From Sphingomonas sp. SRS2 (GTDB lineage Bacteria; Pseudomonadota; Alphaproteobacteria; Sphingomonadales; Sphingomonadaceae): a stretch of DNA of 41,415 nucleotides. Made by a program: the position numbers and the translations under genes. Under the pieces are notes generated by a model that ran no database searches, was not told the origin of the DNA, and saw only the letters and a program-made list of their open reading frames with translations. Each line of letters starts with the position of its first letter. Position 1 is the first letter of the stretch. Of this stretch, positions 8,169-16,412 are shown one piece after another. The stretch covers positions 1-41,415 of the forward strand of contig NZ_LARW01000116.1 in NCBI RefSeq assembly GCF_000971055.1, given 5' to 3'.

Positions 8169-8314
8169 GCCGGGGCGGCGGCGCTATTTGTCCTTCATAC
8201 CCCATAGGCCGTTCCACTATGCCGGCGGGTCGGCCGCCAGCAGATGAACGCGATCGAGCATGGCGCGCGCCGATTCCGTTGCGATCCCAGCTTTGATGGC
8301 GGCCACCCCCCCGC

Positions 8315-8650
8315 CTACCGGCCCTGCATGTTCCGCGCCGTCCCCGGCATCCGCACCGTAAGCTTACCCAGTGCATCATCCAGATGTATCTGACAGGCGA
8401 GCCGCGACGTCCGCGTTACATGACTGGCGAGGTCGAGCAGATCCTCCTCCATCTCCGACGCGCGCGGAAGCTTGGGGAAATCGGCCGCGTCGACGATGAC
8501 ATGGCAGGTCGAGCAGGCCATCTGCCCCTCACAGGTGCCTTCGAGCGGCTGACCGTCGGCCTGCGCCACTTCGAGCAGCCGCTGACCGGCGATGGCGTCG
8601 ACTTCGCTGCGTTTTTCCCCATCGGCGGAAACGAACACGACTCTGGTCAT
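8315..8650 (-). CDS. 2Fe-2S ferredoxin (adrenodoxin type)
   Basis: A 111-residue plant/adrenodoxin-type ferredoxin. The cluster ligands follow the adrenodoxin spacing: Cys40, Cys46, Cys49 (CEGQMACSTC) and Cys86, with 36 residues between the last two. Such ferredoxins supply electrons to Fe-S cluster assembly (Fdx of the Isc system) or to P450 enzymes. The direct neighbours here are two cysteine desulfurases, which favours cluster assembly. A GTG at 8659 is in frame, but the ATG at 8650 overlaps the preceding stop as ATGA and suits translational coupling. A 29-codon open frame (8306-8217) follows; it is listed as a finding only. Confidence 0.92.
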   Translation of the reverse strand: MTRVVFVSADGEKRSEVDAIAGQRLLEVAQADGQPLEGTCEGQMACSTCHVIVDAADFPKLPRASEMEEDLLDLASHVTRTSRLACQIHLDDALGKLTVRMPGTARNMQGR

Positions 8651-9741
8651 ACGGCCCACATCAATTGCCGCTCTGCCGCTTCGAGGATCATGCCCGCTGC
8701 CTTTTCGATGTCGTCCTCGCGTGTATAGCGCCCGAAGCCCAGCCTGATGCTAGACCGCGCCTCGGCGTCGCTCAGTCCGATCGCCTTGAGGACATGGCTC
8801 GGCCGGCCCGACCCGCTGGCGCAGGCGGACCCCGCCGAGAAGGCGAGACCGCGCAGATCGGATATCAGCCGCGCCGCATCTACACCGTCGCAATGAAGAT
8901 TGAGATTGCCATGATAGCGGTGCGCGAACGACCCGTTGATCGTCCATTCGGGCCCGAGCCGCTGGGTCGCGATCTGCCATAGCCTGTCGAGATGATCGGC
9001 GTCGGTATCGCCGCGCTCCTGCATCAGTTCCGCCGCCACACCGAAGCCCGCGCACAGCATCGGTGCGAGCGTACCCGATCGCCCGGCCACCTCTTGCCCG
9101 CCGCCATGCAGCAGCGGTTCGATCGAGACGCCGTCGCGCACCCACAAGGCGCCAATGCCCTTGGGGCCATGTATCTTGTGCGCGGCGATGGCCACCAGAT
9201 CGACATTGTCCGGGATCGGCAGGCGGCCATAGCCCTGCACCGCATCGCACAGGAACAACGCGCCAACGGCATGCGCGATATCGGCGAGCTCGCGGATCGG
9301 CTGGATCACGCCGATCTCATTATTGACCAGCATCGCCGCAACCAGACCTGCACCGGGCCGGATCGCGGCCCGAGCGGCTTCGAGATCGACCAGGCCATCG
9401 CTGCCGACTGGTAAGATCTGCACATCGCGCCCCGTCCGGCCTGCCGACCGTGCGCTGTCGAGCACCGCGGCATGCTCGGTCGCCAGCGTGACGATCCCGC
9501 CGCCGCTGCCCTTGATCGCCCAGTTGAGCGCTTCGGTGGCGCTGCCGGTGAACGCCAGCGTCCCGCCAGGCGGGCACAGCGCGGCCACCTGCTCGCGCGC
9601 CACCTCCACCGCCGCCGCCGCTTCGCGGCCCATGCGATGCGGTGAATGAGGGTTGCCGAAGCGTTCGTCGAGATAGGGCAGCATCGCGGTGCGAACCTCG
9701 GGCGCGATCGGCGTCGTCGCCTGATAATCGAGATAGATCAT
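8647..9741 (-). CDS. Cysteine desulfurase (second of a tandem pair)
   Basis: A 364-residue class V aminotransferase-fold, PLP-dependent cysteine desulfurase of the NifS/IscS group. The PLP lysine is Lys189 in AAHKIHGPKG and the catalytic cysteine is Cys307 in SAGSACASGSGRPSHVL, where it lies in the longer flexible loop typical of group I enzymes. It removes sulfur from cysteine as a persulfide for Fe-S clusters or thio-modification. The ATG at 9741 overlaps the stop of the upstream paralogue (ATGA), and its own stop overlaps the ferredoxin start, so three genes are chained. The two desulfurases are clearly diverged, not a recent duplication. Confidence 0.93.
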   Translation of the reverse strand: MIYLDYQATTPIAPEVRTAMLPYLDERFGNPHSPHRMGREAAAAVEVAREQVAALCPPGGTLAFTGSATEALNWAIKGSGGGIVTLATEHAAVLDSARSAGRTGRDVQILPVGSDGLVDLEAARAAIRPGAGLVAAMLVNNEIGVIQPIRELADIAHAVGALFLCDAVQGYGRLPIPDNVDLVAIAAHKIHGPKGIGALWVRDGVSIEPLLHGGGQEVAGRSGTLAPMLCAGFGVAAELMQERGDTDADHLDRLWQIATQRLGPEWTINGSFAHRYHGNLNLHCDGVDAARLISDLRGLAFSAGSACASGSGRPSHVLKAIGLSDAEARSSIRLGFGRYTREDDIEKAAGMILEAAERQLMWAV

Positions 9742-10811
9742 GCTGCCTTCTCCCGCGCTGTGGCGGCTATAGCCTGCCATGTCGACACCACCCGCTCGAT
9801 ATCGTCCGCGACGGTATCGGGGCCGAAGCTGATCCGGATCACCTCGCGCGCCGCATCCTCGCTCCACCCCATCGCCGCCAGCACATGGCTTGGCTTCAGG
9901 CTGCCGGACGAACAGGCGCTGCCCGCCGATACCGCGATTCCCGCCATGTCGAAGCGGATCAGCTGGGCGGTCGCCGCCACTCCGGGCATATGATAGCTGG
10001 CGATGGTCGGCAGCCGGTCGGCGCCGTCCGCGACGATCGCGCCGCCGAGATCGCGGATCGCGGCGTCGAGCCGGGCCCGCAGGATTCGGGCACGATCGAT
10101 CCATTCGGTCCCCGCTTCGAGCGCCGCGGCGAAGCCCAGCACCGCAGGTAGATTTTCGGTGCCGGCGCGATAGCCCTGCTCCTGTCCTCCGCTCGGCGTC
10201 AACGTCGCGAGATCGCGCACCAACAGCGCGCCGATTCCCGGCGGACCGCCCAACTTATGTGCGGACAGCGTGATGAAATCGGCATCAGGTAGCGGCAGCT
10301 TGCCCGCCGCCTGGGCGCAATCGGCCAGCAGCAGCCCGCCGGCATCGCGCACCGCGGCGATATGCTCGCCGAGCGGCTGGATCACGCCGGTCTCGTTATT
10401 GACCGCCTGGATCGCGACCAGCGGCCTGTCGTCGATCGTCGCCGGGAGCCGGACGATGCCGCCTTCGGAAACCTGCAGCACAGCCGCATCGGCGGCGGCG
10501 CGGCGAACCGCGTCATGCTCGACCGCGGAGATCAGGCGCGGCCCGGCCTTTGCGCGGCTCAGAGCGATCGCGATCGCTTCGGTCGCGCCGCTGGTGAAGA
10601 AAATCGTGCCGTCATAGCCGAGCGCGTGGCCGATACGCGCCCGCGCATCTTCCAGCGCAGCACGCGCGGCGCGCCCCTCGGCATGGGGCGACGATGGATT
10701 GGCCCAACGCTCCAGCCCCTCGGCCACGGCCAGCCGCGCCGCCGGAAACAACGGCGTGGTGGCGGCATGATCGAGATAGAGGCGGGCTATCGCCAAGGCT
10801 TCATGCTCCAT
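9738..10811 (-). CDS. Cysteine desulfurase (first of a tandem pair)
   Basis: A 357-residue NifS/IscS-like enzyme with the PLP lysine at Lys186 (SAHKLGGPPG) and the active cysteine at Cys300 (SAGSACSSGSLKPSHVL). It is the promoter-proximal gene of a three-gene unit with a second desulfurase and a ferredoxin. The start is not settled. ATG 10811 has no good ribosome-binding site at normal distance, while a perfect AAGGAGG lies 20 bases upstream and is spaced for an in-frame ATC or an out-of-frame GTG. The conserved fold begins at LYLDHAATTP, so any of these starts gives an intact enzyme. It is divergent from the hydrolase gene. Confidence 0.92.
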   Translation of the reverse strand: MEHEALAIARLYLDHAATTPLFPAARLAVAEGLERWANPSSPHAEGRAARAALEDARARIGHALGYDGTIFFTSGATEAIAIALSRAKAGPRLISAVEHDAVRRAAADAAVLQVSEGGIVRLPATIDDRPLVAIQAVNNETGVIQPLGEHIAAVRDAGGLLLADCAQAAGKLPLPDADFITLSAHKLGGPPGIGALLVRDLATLTPSGGQEQGYRAGTENLPAVLGFAAALEAGTEWIDRARILRARLDAAIRDLGGAIVADGADRLPTIASYHMPGVAATAQLIRFDMAGIAVSAGSACSSGSLKPSHVLAAMGWSEDAAREVIRISFGPDTVADDIERVVSTWQAIAATAREKAA

Positions 10812-10815
10812 TTGA

Positions 10816-10843
10816 TTGCACGCGATGCGCGCCTCCTTATATA
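10816..10843 (+). promoter_or_regulatory. Possible promoter of the alpha/beta hydrolase gene
   Basis: TTGCAC (10816-10821), a 16-bp spacer and TATATA (10838-10843) lie about 60 bp before the hydrolase start, in an otherwise GC-rich divergent gap. The AT stretch could also serve the opposite strand. Confidence 0.35.
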
Positions 10844-10903
10844 GACTTTCGATCCGCTGCGCGCCACCGGTGCGGCAGACCTAGCCTGTCCCGAAGGATA
10901 TCG

Positions 10904-11551
10904 ATGCCCGAAGTCATTTTCCCTGGCCCCGAAGGCCGCCTCGAAGGCCGCTTCAACCCCGGCCCGCGCCCACGCGCGCCTGTGGCGATGATCCTCCATC
11001 CGCACCCGCAAGGCGGCGGCACGATGAACAACCGCATCGTCCAGTCGCTCTACCAGACTTTCGTACGGCGCGGATTCGCGACGCTGCGCTTCAATTTCCG
11101 GGGTGTCGGCAAGAGCCAGGGCACTTTCGACAATGGCATCGGCGAACTTTCCGACGCGGCGTCGGCGCTCGACTGGGTTCAGTCGATCCATCCCGAGGCG
11201 CAGACGACCTGGATCGCCGGATTCAGCTTCGGCGCGTGGATCGGCATGCAGCTGCTGATGCGGCGGCCCGAGATCAAGGGCTTCATCTCGATCGCCCCAC
11301 CCGCCAATATGTACGACTTCACCTTCCTGGCGCCCTGCCCCTCCTCGGGCATCATCATCCAAGGGGACAGCGACGAGGTGGTGACGCCCGGCGCGGTCCA
11401 GAAGCTCGTCGACAAGCTGCGCACCCAGCGCCACATCACGATTCATCACGACACCGTTCCCGGCGCGAACCACTTCTTCGCTGATGAGATGCCGCAGCTG
11501 ATGAAATCGGTGGACGATTATCTCGACATGCGGCTCACCGGCGACCGGTAG
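10904..11551 (+). CDS. Alpha/beta hydrolase (dienelactone-hydrolase-like)
   Basis: A 215-residue single-domain alpha/beta hydrolase. The nucleophile elbow GFSFG contains Ser108, the acid is probably Asp155 or Asp157 in QGDSDEVV, and the histidine is His190 in PGANHFF; together they form the triad in the right order. The N-terminal segment LHPHPQGGGTMNNR gives the oxyanion-hole region usual in this subfamily. The substrate is unknown. AAGGA precedes ATG 10904 by five bases, so the start is good. It is divergent from the cysteine desulfurase unit; a link with that unit is not shown by the sequence. Confidence 0.85.
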   Translation: MPEVIFPGPEGRLEGRFNPGPRPRAPVAMILHPHPQGGGTMNNRIVQSLYQTFVRRGFATLRFNFRGVGKSQGTFDNGIGELSDAASALDWVQSIHPEAQTTWIAGFSFGAWIGMQLLMRRPEIKGFISIAPPANMYDFTFLAPCPSSGIIIQGDSDEVVTPGAVQKLVDKLRTQRHITIHHDTVPGANHFFADEMPQLMKSVDDYLDMRLTGDR

Positions 11552-11558
11552 AAATCAA

Positions 11559-11663
11559 CACCGCTCATCCCTGAGGAAGGGCTGAGCCTGGCGAAGACCC
11601 GTCTCGAAGGATTCCTCGAGATGTCATTTCGACCGGCTCAATGTCTCTTCAGGATGAGCGGTG
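11559..11663. repeat. Extragenic inverted-repeat element
   Basis: CACCGCTCATCC (11559-11570) is exactly complementary to GGATGAGCGGTG (11652-11663), and the similarity extends about 30 bases inwards on each side with small differences. The interior contains TGAGCCTGGCGAAG, which resembles intergenic repeats I know from sphingomonads. It lies between the stop codons of two convergent genes. Confidence 0.7.
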
Positions 11664-11669
11664 GCGAGA

Positions 11670-11846
11670 TCAGCTTAGCGGCAGCGCCCAGATCGCCACA
11701 TTCCCGAACATCACGATTCCGGCGGCAAGCATCAACAGGCCGCGCGTGCGGTCGCGGCGGCGGACGAGCAGCACGCCTCCTCCCACGGTCAGCAGTACCC
11801 CGGCAAGCATTAGCAACGACAAGGTCAAGGCTGCGGGGCCTGTCAT
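11670..11846 (-). CDS. Small membrane protein of unknown function
   Basis: A 58-residue protein, almost entirely two hydrophobic helices (about residues 5-24 and 33-54) joined by a basic turn, VRRRDRTRG. I do not recognise a family. The frame is open much further upstream, but GAGAGGACGG directly before ATG 11846 and the hydrophobic pattern beginning there support this short form; the upstream part would overlap the phosphotransferase gene on the other strand. The charge pattern suggests a cytoplasmic loop between two inner-membrane helices. Confidence 0.6.
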   Translation of the reverse strand: MTGPAALTLSLLMLAGVLLTVGGGVLLVRRRDRTRGLLMLAAGIVMFGNVAIWALPLS

Positions 11847-11939
11847 CCGTCCTCTCTCCAAAAGCTGGGCGGTAATCCTATGGTGCGCCGGGATTTGCAA
11901 CCCTGGCGACGGTCGTTCATCCTTGCCGCTGGAGCAGTC

Positions 11940-12743
11940 ATGCACAGGCGCGATTTGAAATCTCTGATAGCCAGTGGCGAAAGCGCCGATGTGATGCGGC
12001 TGGGCAACGGCAAGGTGCTCAAGCTGTTTCATGCCGGTGTCGAGGACGGCGTCATGCGCCGCGAACTCGATGTCGCGACCCGCGCGAGCGAGGAAGGCCT
12101 GCTCGTGCCGCGCGCGCTGGGCTGGCAGAACATCGAAGGCCGGCGGGGCATCGTTTTCGAGGAACTGGACGGAGCTCCGCTGCTCGACCCCAAATCGCGG
12201 TGGCGCAGCCTTCGCGCCCGCGCGGCGCTGCGCAAGCTGGCGGAATGTCACGCCCGCATCCATCAATGCAGCGCGGAGGGCCTGATCCACCATCAGCACG
12301 ACATATTGTGGGTGCGAATATTGTCGGCCGAGATCGACGAGACGCTCCGCCGCGAAGCGCTCGACCGGATATTGGTGACGCCTCGCGGCCACATTCTGTG
12401 CCATGGTGATTTTCACCCCGGCAACGCGGTGGAAACTCCACGCGGCGTGGCGGCGGTCGACTGGTCGAGCGGCTGCGCGGGCGACCCGGCCGCCGATGTC
12501 GCGCGCACCGAGATGTTGCTGCGCTATGGCCAGATGCGGGGCCCGTCACGCATAGCCTTATGGTTCCGCCAGTTCGCCGCCGAGCTCTACCTCCGTCACT
12601 ATCAGCGGATCACCGGCATGTCCGATGCGGCGCTCGATTACTGGCGGCTGCCGGTCGCGGTGTCGGGCCTGAGCAAGGGCAGCAAGATGCATCGTCCGGC
12701 GCTTATCAAGGCGGTGGAGCGGTATCGGAACAACGCGAAGTGA
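11940..12743 (+). CDS. Aminoglycoside phosphotransferase-fold (APH) kinase
   Basis: A 267-residue APH/choline-kinase-like protein. The catalytic loop is HGDFHPGN (residues 155-162) and the metal-binding aspartate is Asp174 in AAVDWSSG. The N-terminal lobe begins with RLGNGKVLKLFH, where Lys28 is a candidate ATP lysine. Many genomic APH-fold proteins phosphorylate small metabolites or are uncharacterised; the sequence gives no reason to call this a drug-resistance enzyme. GGAG five bases before ATG 11940 fixes the start against longer open frames. It converges on the tRNA gene with a 10-bp gap. Confidence 0.83.
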   Translation: MHRRDLKSLIASGESADVMRLGNGKVLKLFHAGVEDGVMRRELDVATRASEEGLLVPRALGWQNIEGRRGIVFEELDGAPLLDPKSRWRSLRARAALRKLAECHARIHQCSAEGLIHHQHDILWVRILSAEIDETLRREALDRILVTPRGHILCHGDFHPGNAVETPRGVAAVDWSSGCAGDPAADVARTEMLLRYGQMRGPSRIALWFRQFAAELYLRHYQRITGMSDAALDYWRLPVAVSGLSKGSKMHRPALIKAVERYRNNAK

Positions 12744-12753
12744 GGGATCAGAG

Positions 12754-12828
12754 TGGTGGGCGCAGCAGGGATTGAACCTGCGACCCCACCCGTGTGAAGG
12801 GTGTGCTCTACCGCTGAGCTATGCGCCC
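12754..12828 (-). tRNA. tRNA-Val, anticodon CAC
   Basis: A full cloverleaf on the minus strand. The acceptor stem is GGGCGCA with TGCGCCC, the D-arm GCTC..GAGC, the anticodon stem CACCC with GGGTG around the loop TTCACAC (anticodon CAC, reading GTG), and the T-arm GCAGG TTCAATC CCTGC. The 3' CCA is encoded. Beyond the tRNA, the 5' flank GGATCAGAGT is perfectly complementary to the 3' flank ACTCTGATCC, so the precursor has an extended stem with a small bulge at the CCA. It lies 151 bp downstream of hup on the same strand. Confidence 0.97.
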
Positions 12829-12901
12829 ACTCTGATCCAATCGCGGGCCATGCCCGCGACGGAGGTGAGCGGATAGGGCGGGACATTCCTGCTGTCCAGC
12901 C

Positions 12902-12976
12902 CAAAACGAAGGCCGCGACGCCAGGCGACATCGCGGCCCGTTCATCGTCGCCCGGCCCCATCGCCGGACGGCGACG
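12902..12976 (-). terminator. Terminator hairpins downstream of hup
   Basis: Two inverted repeats follow the hup stop. The first is CGTCGCC with GGCGACG (12946-12952 with 12970-12976). The second is a perfect 8-bp GGCCGCGA stem (12911-12918 with 12931-12938), followed on the minus strand by TTCGTTTTGG. The second is the likely terminator; its T-tract is short. Confidence 0.6.
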
Positions 12977-12979
12977 CGA

Positions 12980-13252
12980 TCAGTTGACGGCATCCTTCAG
13001 GCCCTTGCCCGGCTTGAACTTGGGCTGGCTCGATGCATTGATCTTCATCGGTTCGCCGGTGCGTGGATTGCGGCCCGTGGACGCCTTGCGCTTGCTGACC
13101 GAAAAGGTGCCGAAGCCGACGAGGCGGACTTCGTCGCCATTTTTCAGCTGCGAGGTGATCGAATCGAACACGGCTTCGACCGCCTTCGACGCGTCATTCT
13201 TGGTCATGCCGGTCGTCTCGGCGACAGTGCCGATAAGCTCCTGTTTATTCAT
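12980..13252 (-). CDS. hup: DNA-binding protein HU
   Basis: A 90-residue HU-family protein of exactly normal length. It begins MNKQELIGTVAETTGMTKND, has the GFGTFSV core strand, and carries the DNA-intercalating arm with GRNPRTGEPMKI. HU dimers bend DNA and compact the nucleoid. The start at ATG 13252 follows GGGGATGAAGGC. An AT-rich stretch upstream (13271-13285) could hold its -10 element, but no convincing -35 is seen. tRNA-Val and terminator hairpins lie downstream. IHF subunits are excluded by length and arm sequence. Confidence 0.96.
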   Translation of the reverse strand: MNKQELIGTVAETTGMTKNDASKAVEAVFDSITSQLKNGDEVRLVGFGTFSVSKRKASTGRNPRTGEPMKINASSQPKFKPGKGLKDAVN

Positions 13253-13398
13253 GCCTTCATCCCCTACCAGACTATATATCTATTTTGCGGCACGACCGGC
13301 GCCGCCAGCTATGACGGCCGGCGTTGCGGCCGCGGGCGCGATGCTGCAACAAAGGCGTCATATCCGCAAGGGGCGTCGATGGGCGTGCGGGCCCAGTA

Positions 13399-14184
13399 TT
13401 ACGGCTTTTTGGGCGAGCCAAGCTGCGCACGGGCGTAGCGCTCGAATTCGGGATCGAGCGCAGGAGGCTCCGCCGGCATGTTGCGCTCCAGAACGTCCGC
13501 GATGTGGGTCAACGCGGCGATGCGCGCAGCCTTCTTGTTGTTGCCGTCGATCAGCTTCCAGGACGCCCAGCGCGTATCGGTCTCCCGGAACATCTCCTTC
13601 ACCGCGTCGAGATAATCGTCGCGCCGCGCGCGGTTGCGGAAATCTTCGGGCGTCACTTTCCAGCGCTTCCAGGGGTGATCGAGCCGCGCCGCGAGGCGCT
13701 TGTCCTGCTCCTTCTGGGTGACATGGAGGAACAGCTTGATGATGATCACGCCGTCGGCCTGCTGCTGCGCCTCGAACTCGTTGATCTCGTCATAGGCGCG
13801 CCGCCACAGCTTTTCGCTGGCATAGGCCTCGACCCGCTCGACCAGCACGCGCCCGTACCAGCTGCGATCAAAGATCGCGATATGGCCGCCGCCGGGAATC
13901 TTCTGCCAGAAACGCCACAGGAAATGGCGGCTGCGCTCCTCCTCGGTCGGCGCCGAAATCGGCCAGACATGGAAATGGCGTGGGTCCCAGCCCATCGTCA
14001 GCCGCTGGATAGCGCCGCCCTTGCCGGCCGCGTCCCACCCCTCGAACAGGATCATGCTGCGCTGCTTGCAGACCATGTGCGCGACCTGCAGCCGCGACAG
14101 GCGCTTCTGCACGTCGGCGAGCGCGGCGGCATAGTCGCCGTAGAACGCCTCGCCGCTCTCATAGTCTGACAGATCGATCGCCAA
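13399..14184 (-). CDS. Polyphosphate kinase 2 family protein (PPK2)
   Basis: A 261-residue PPK2-family kinase, the single-domain form. Walker A is GWDAAGKGG (residues 49-57) and Walker B lies in FDRSWYGR (about 105-112); the lid region with conserved basic residues follows (RARRDDYLD). PPK2 enzymes transfer phosphate between polyphosphate and nucleotides, often regenerating NDP or NTP from NMP or NDP. The subclass cannot be fixed by eye. There is no ATG near the conserved start. TTG 14184 lies nine bases after GGGGAG, whereas TTG 14193 directly abuts it, so I prefer 14184. The gene lies downstream of aspS on the same strand, separated by repeat hairpins. Confidence 0.9.
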   Translation of the reverse strand: MAIDLSDYESGEAFYGDYAAALADVQKRLSRLQVAHMVCKQRSMILFEGWDAAGKGGAIQRLTMGWDPRHFHVWPISAPTEEERSRHFLWRFWQKIPGGGHIAIFDRSWYGRVLVERVEAYASEKLWRRAYDEINEFEAQQQADGVIIIKLFLHVTQKEQDKRLAARLDHPWKRWKVTPEDFRNRARRDDYLDAVKEMFRETDTRWASWKLIDGNNKKAARIAALTHIADVLERNMPAEPPALDPEFERYARAQLGSPKKP

Positions 14185-14207
14185 CCGACGCAACTCCCCA
14201 CACCTGA

Positions 14208-14233
14208 CCCTCCCCCATAAAGCTTTGGGAGGG
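14208..14233. repeat. Hairpin between aspS and the PPK2 gene
   Basis: CCCTCCC (14208-14214) pairs with GGGAGGG (14227-14233) around a 12-base loop containing AAGCTT. There is no T-run, so it is not clearly a terminator. It lies upstream of the PPK2 start on the minus strand. Confidence 0.5.
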
Positions 14234-14318
14234 ACGGTTTAAGCGCAGGACATGCTTAATAGTTTCGCATCCGTCCGGAAATGGCACATTTTGGATCGAT
14301 GAGGCGGCCCCGCCATCC

Positions 14319-14400
14319 CGTCATGCCAGCGAAGGCCGGCATCTCAGGAGGACGGGTCGCGCCGTTGCCGCACGAGATGCCCGCCTCCGCTGGCATGACG
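14319..14400. repeat. Inverted repeat of the CGTCAT extragenic family
   Basis: Arms of 27 bp (14319-14345 and 14374-14400) are complementary except for three positions; both begin CGTCATGCCAGCG. The hairpin lies 8 bp beyond the aspS stop and may protect or terminate that transcript; on the minus strand an ATTTTTG stretch precedes it rather than following it. Related arms occur elsewhere in the window at 28017-28107 and 22788-22813. Confidence 0.8.
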
Positions 14401-14408
14401 GCAAAAAT

Positions 14409-16187
14409 TCAGCTCTTCTGCTGCTCGACAACCCGAATGTTGAGCTCGCGGAGCTGCTTGAGCGACACCGGCGACGGTGCGTTCATCATCAGGTCCTCGG
14501 CCTTCTGGTTCATCGGGAACAGCACGACCTCGCGGATATTGGGCTCGTCGGCCAGCAGCATGACGATACGGTCGATGCCCGGCGCAGAGCCGCCATGCGG
14601 CGGCGCCCCATATTTGAACGCATTGATCATGCCGGTGAAATTTTCGTCGACCTGCTCCTTGGTGTAGCCGGCGATTTCGAACGCCTTGTACATGACATCG
14701 AGCTTGTGATTCCGGATCGCGCCCGATGACAGCTCCACGCCGTTGCAGACGATGTCGTACTGATAGGCAAGGATATCGAGCGGATCCTTGGTCTCCAGCG
14801 CTTCCATCTCGCCCTGCGGCATCGAGAAGGGATTGTGGCTGAAGTCGACCTTCTTCGCCTCTTCGTCATATTCGTACATCGGGAAGTCGACGACCCAGCA
14901 GAACTTGAACACCCCCTGCTCGATCAGGCCCAGTTCCTCGCCAACCCGGGTCCGCGCCGCACCCGCCAGCTTGGCGGTGGGCAGTTCCTTGCCGGCGGCG
15001 AAGAAGACGCCGTCATCGGGGCCGAGGCCCAGCGCGGCGACCAGCTTCGCAGTCGCCTCTTCGCCATGATTCTTGGCGATCGGGCCACCGGGCTCGCCGG
15101 CCTTGATGTTGATATAGCCGAGGCCCGCATGGCCCTGCGAGCGGGCCCAGTCGTTCATGTCGTCGAAGAATTTGCGGCTCTTCGCCCCTGCCGCCGGCGC
15201 CGGGATCGCACGGACCACGCCGCCGCCCTCTACGATCCGGGCGAACAGGCCGAAGCCCGATCCGACGAAATGATCAGTGACGTCGGTGATCTCCAGCGGG
15301 TTGCGCAGGTCGGGCTTGTCCGAGCCGTAACGCAGCATCGCGTCGCGATAGGCGATGCGCGGAAACGGCGCAGGGGTCACCGCCCGGCCGCGCGAGAATT
15401 CCTCGAACACGCCGTGCAGCACCGGCTCGATCGCCGCGAACACGTCCTCCTGCGTCACGAAGCTCATTTCGAAATCGAGCTGATAGAACTCACCCGGTGA
15501 ACGGTCGGCGCGGGCGTCTTCGTCGCGGAAGCACGGAGCGATCTGGAAATAACGGTCGAAGCCCGCGACCATCAGCAGCTGCTTGAACATCTGCGGCGCC
15601 TGCGGGAGCGCGTAGAACTTGCCCGGATGGACGCGGCTCGGGACGAGATAATCGCGCGCGCCCTCGGGCGAGGAGGCGGTCAGGATCGGCGTCTGATATT
15701 CGGTGAAGCCCTGGCCGATCATGCGCTGCCGGATCGATGCGATCACGTTCGAGCGCAGCACGATGTTCGCGTGGATACGGTCACGGCGCAGATCGAGGAA
15801 ACGATAGCGCAGGCGGATATCCTCAGGGTAATCAGCCTCACCCGCCACCGGCAGTGGCAGCTCCTGCGCCGCCGACTGGACCGAGACCTCGCGAGCGCGG
15901 ATCTCGATATCGCCCGTGGCGAGGTTAGGATTGACCGCCTCGGCGGAGCGGGCGACGACATCGCCGGTGATCGTCACGACCGATTCGACGCGCAGCTTGT
16001 CGAGATGCTTGAAGGCTTCCGACTCGATGTCGGTCACGATCTGCGTCAGGCCGTGATGATCGCGCAGATCGACGAACAGCAAATGGCCATGGTCGCGCTT
16101 GCGGTGCACCCAGCCCGACAGGCGGACCTGCGATCCGACGTCCTGGGCGCGGAGCTGGCCGCAATGATGGGTGCGATAGGCGTGCAT
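14409..16187 (-). CDS. aspS: Aspartate--tRNA ligase
   Basis: A 592-residue bacterial-type AspRS. The N-terminal OB-fold anticodon domain (about 1-135) begins [12 protein letters not shown] and contains [12 protein letters not shown]. Class II motif 2 ([12 protein letters not shown]) and motif 3 (GIDRIVML, near residue 545) bracket the catalytic core, with the bacterial GAD insertion between about 280 and 420. The length is normal. Whether it charges only tRNA-Asp or also tRNA-Asn cannot be told from this window, because that depends on residues and on gatCAB elsewhere. A perfect TTGACA (minus strand, 16253-16248) lies about 65 bp upstream, but no good -10 follows it. The gene is divergent from the methyltransferase. 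Confidence 0.96.
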   Translation of the reverse strand: MHAYRTHHCGQLRAQDVGSQVRLSGWVHRKRDHGHLLFVDLRDHHGLTQIVTDIESEAFKHLDKLRVESVVTITGDVVARSAEAVNPNLATGDIEIRAREVSVQSAAQELPLPVAGEADYPEDIRLRYRFLDLRRDRIHANIVLRSNVIASIRQRMIGQGFTEYQTPILTASSPEGARDYLVPSRVHPGKFYALPQAPQMFKQLLMVAGFDRYFQIAPCFRDEDARADRSPGEFYQLDFEMSFVTQEDVFAAIEPVLHGVFEEFSRGRAVTPAPFPRIAYRDAMLRYGSDKPDLRNPLEITDVTDHFVGSGFGLFARIVEGGGVVRAIPAPAAGAKSRKFFDDMNDWARSQGHAGLGYINIKAGEPGGPIAKNHGEEATAKLVAALGLGPDDGVFFAAGKELPTAKLAGAARTRVGEELGLIEQGVFKFCWVVDFPMYEYDEEAKKVDFSHNPFSMPQGEMEALETKDPLDILAYQYDIVCNGVELSSGAIRNHKLDVMYKAFEIAGYTKEQVDENFTGMINAFKYGAPPHGGSAPGIDRIVMLLADEPNIREVVLFPMNQKAEDLMMNAPSPVSLKQLRELNIRVVEQQKS

Positions 16188-16412
16188 TGCTGTTCAACTT
16201 TCAGGTGGAAAATGCGAGCGGTGCGCTTCGCGCGAGCGCGCGGCGCTTGTCAAGCGTTGTGACCCGGGATGGTGTCGATCCATAGGCCCGGAAGCACGCG
16301 TACGCGGGCCATGGCGATCACCCGCGCTTCTCCGCCGTCCGGTCCTAAGCTTCTAGCTAGCGGCTCCTGCGCCAACTTGATAAGCCTTCGGCCAGCAAGG
16401 GGAAATCTCATA

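Noticed and set aside
7993-8379. Upstream extension of dnaX to 8379
   Set aside because: It would run through the SRP RNA and its promoter, and conserved DnaX sequence begins at 7992.
11940-12743. Antibiotic-resistance phosphotransferase
   Set aside because: The APH fold is shared by many metabolic kinases; nothing in the sequence or neighbours indicates drug resistance or a mobile element.
12754-12828. Integration site for a genomic island at tRNA-Val
   Set aside because: The repeated flank is an inverted, not a direct, repeat, and no integrase gene is nearby.
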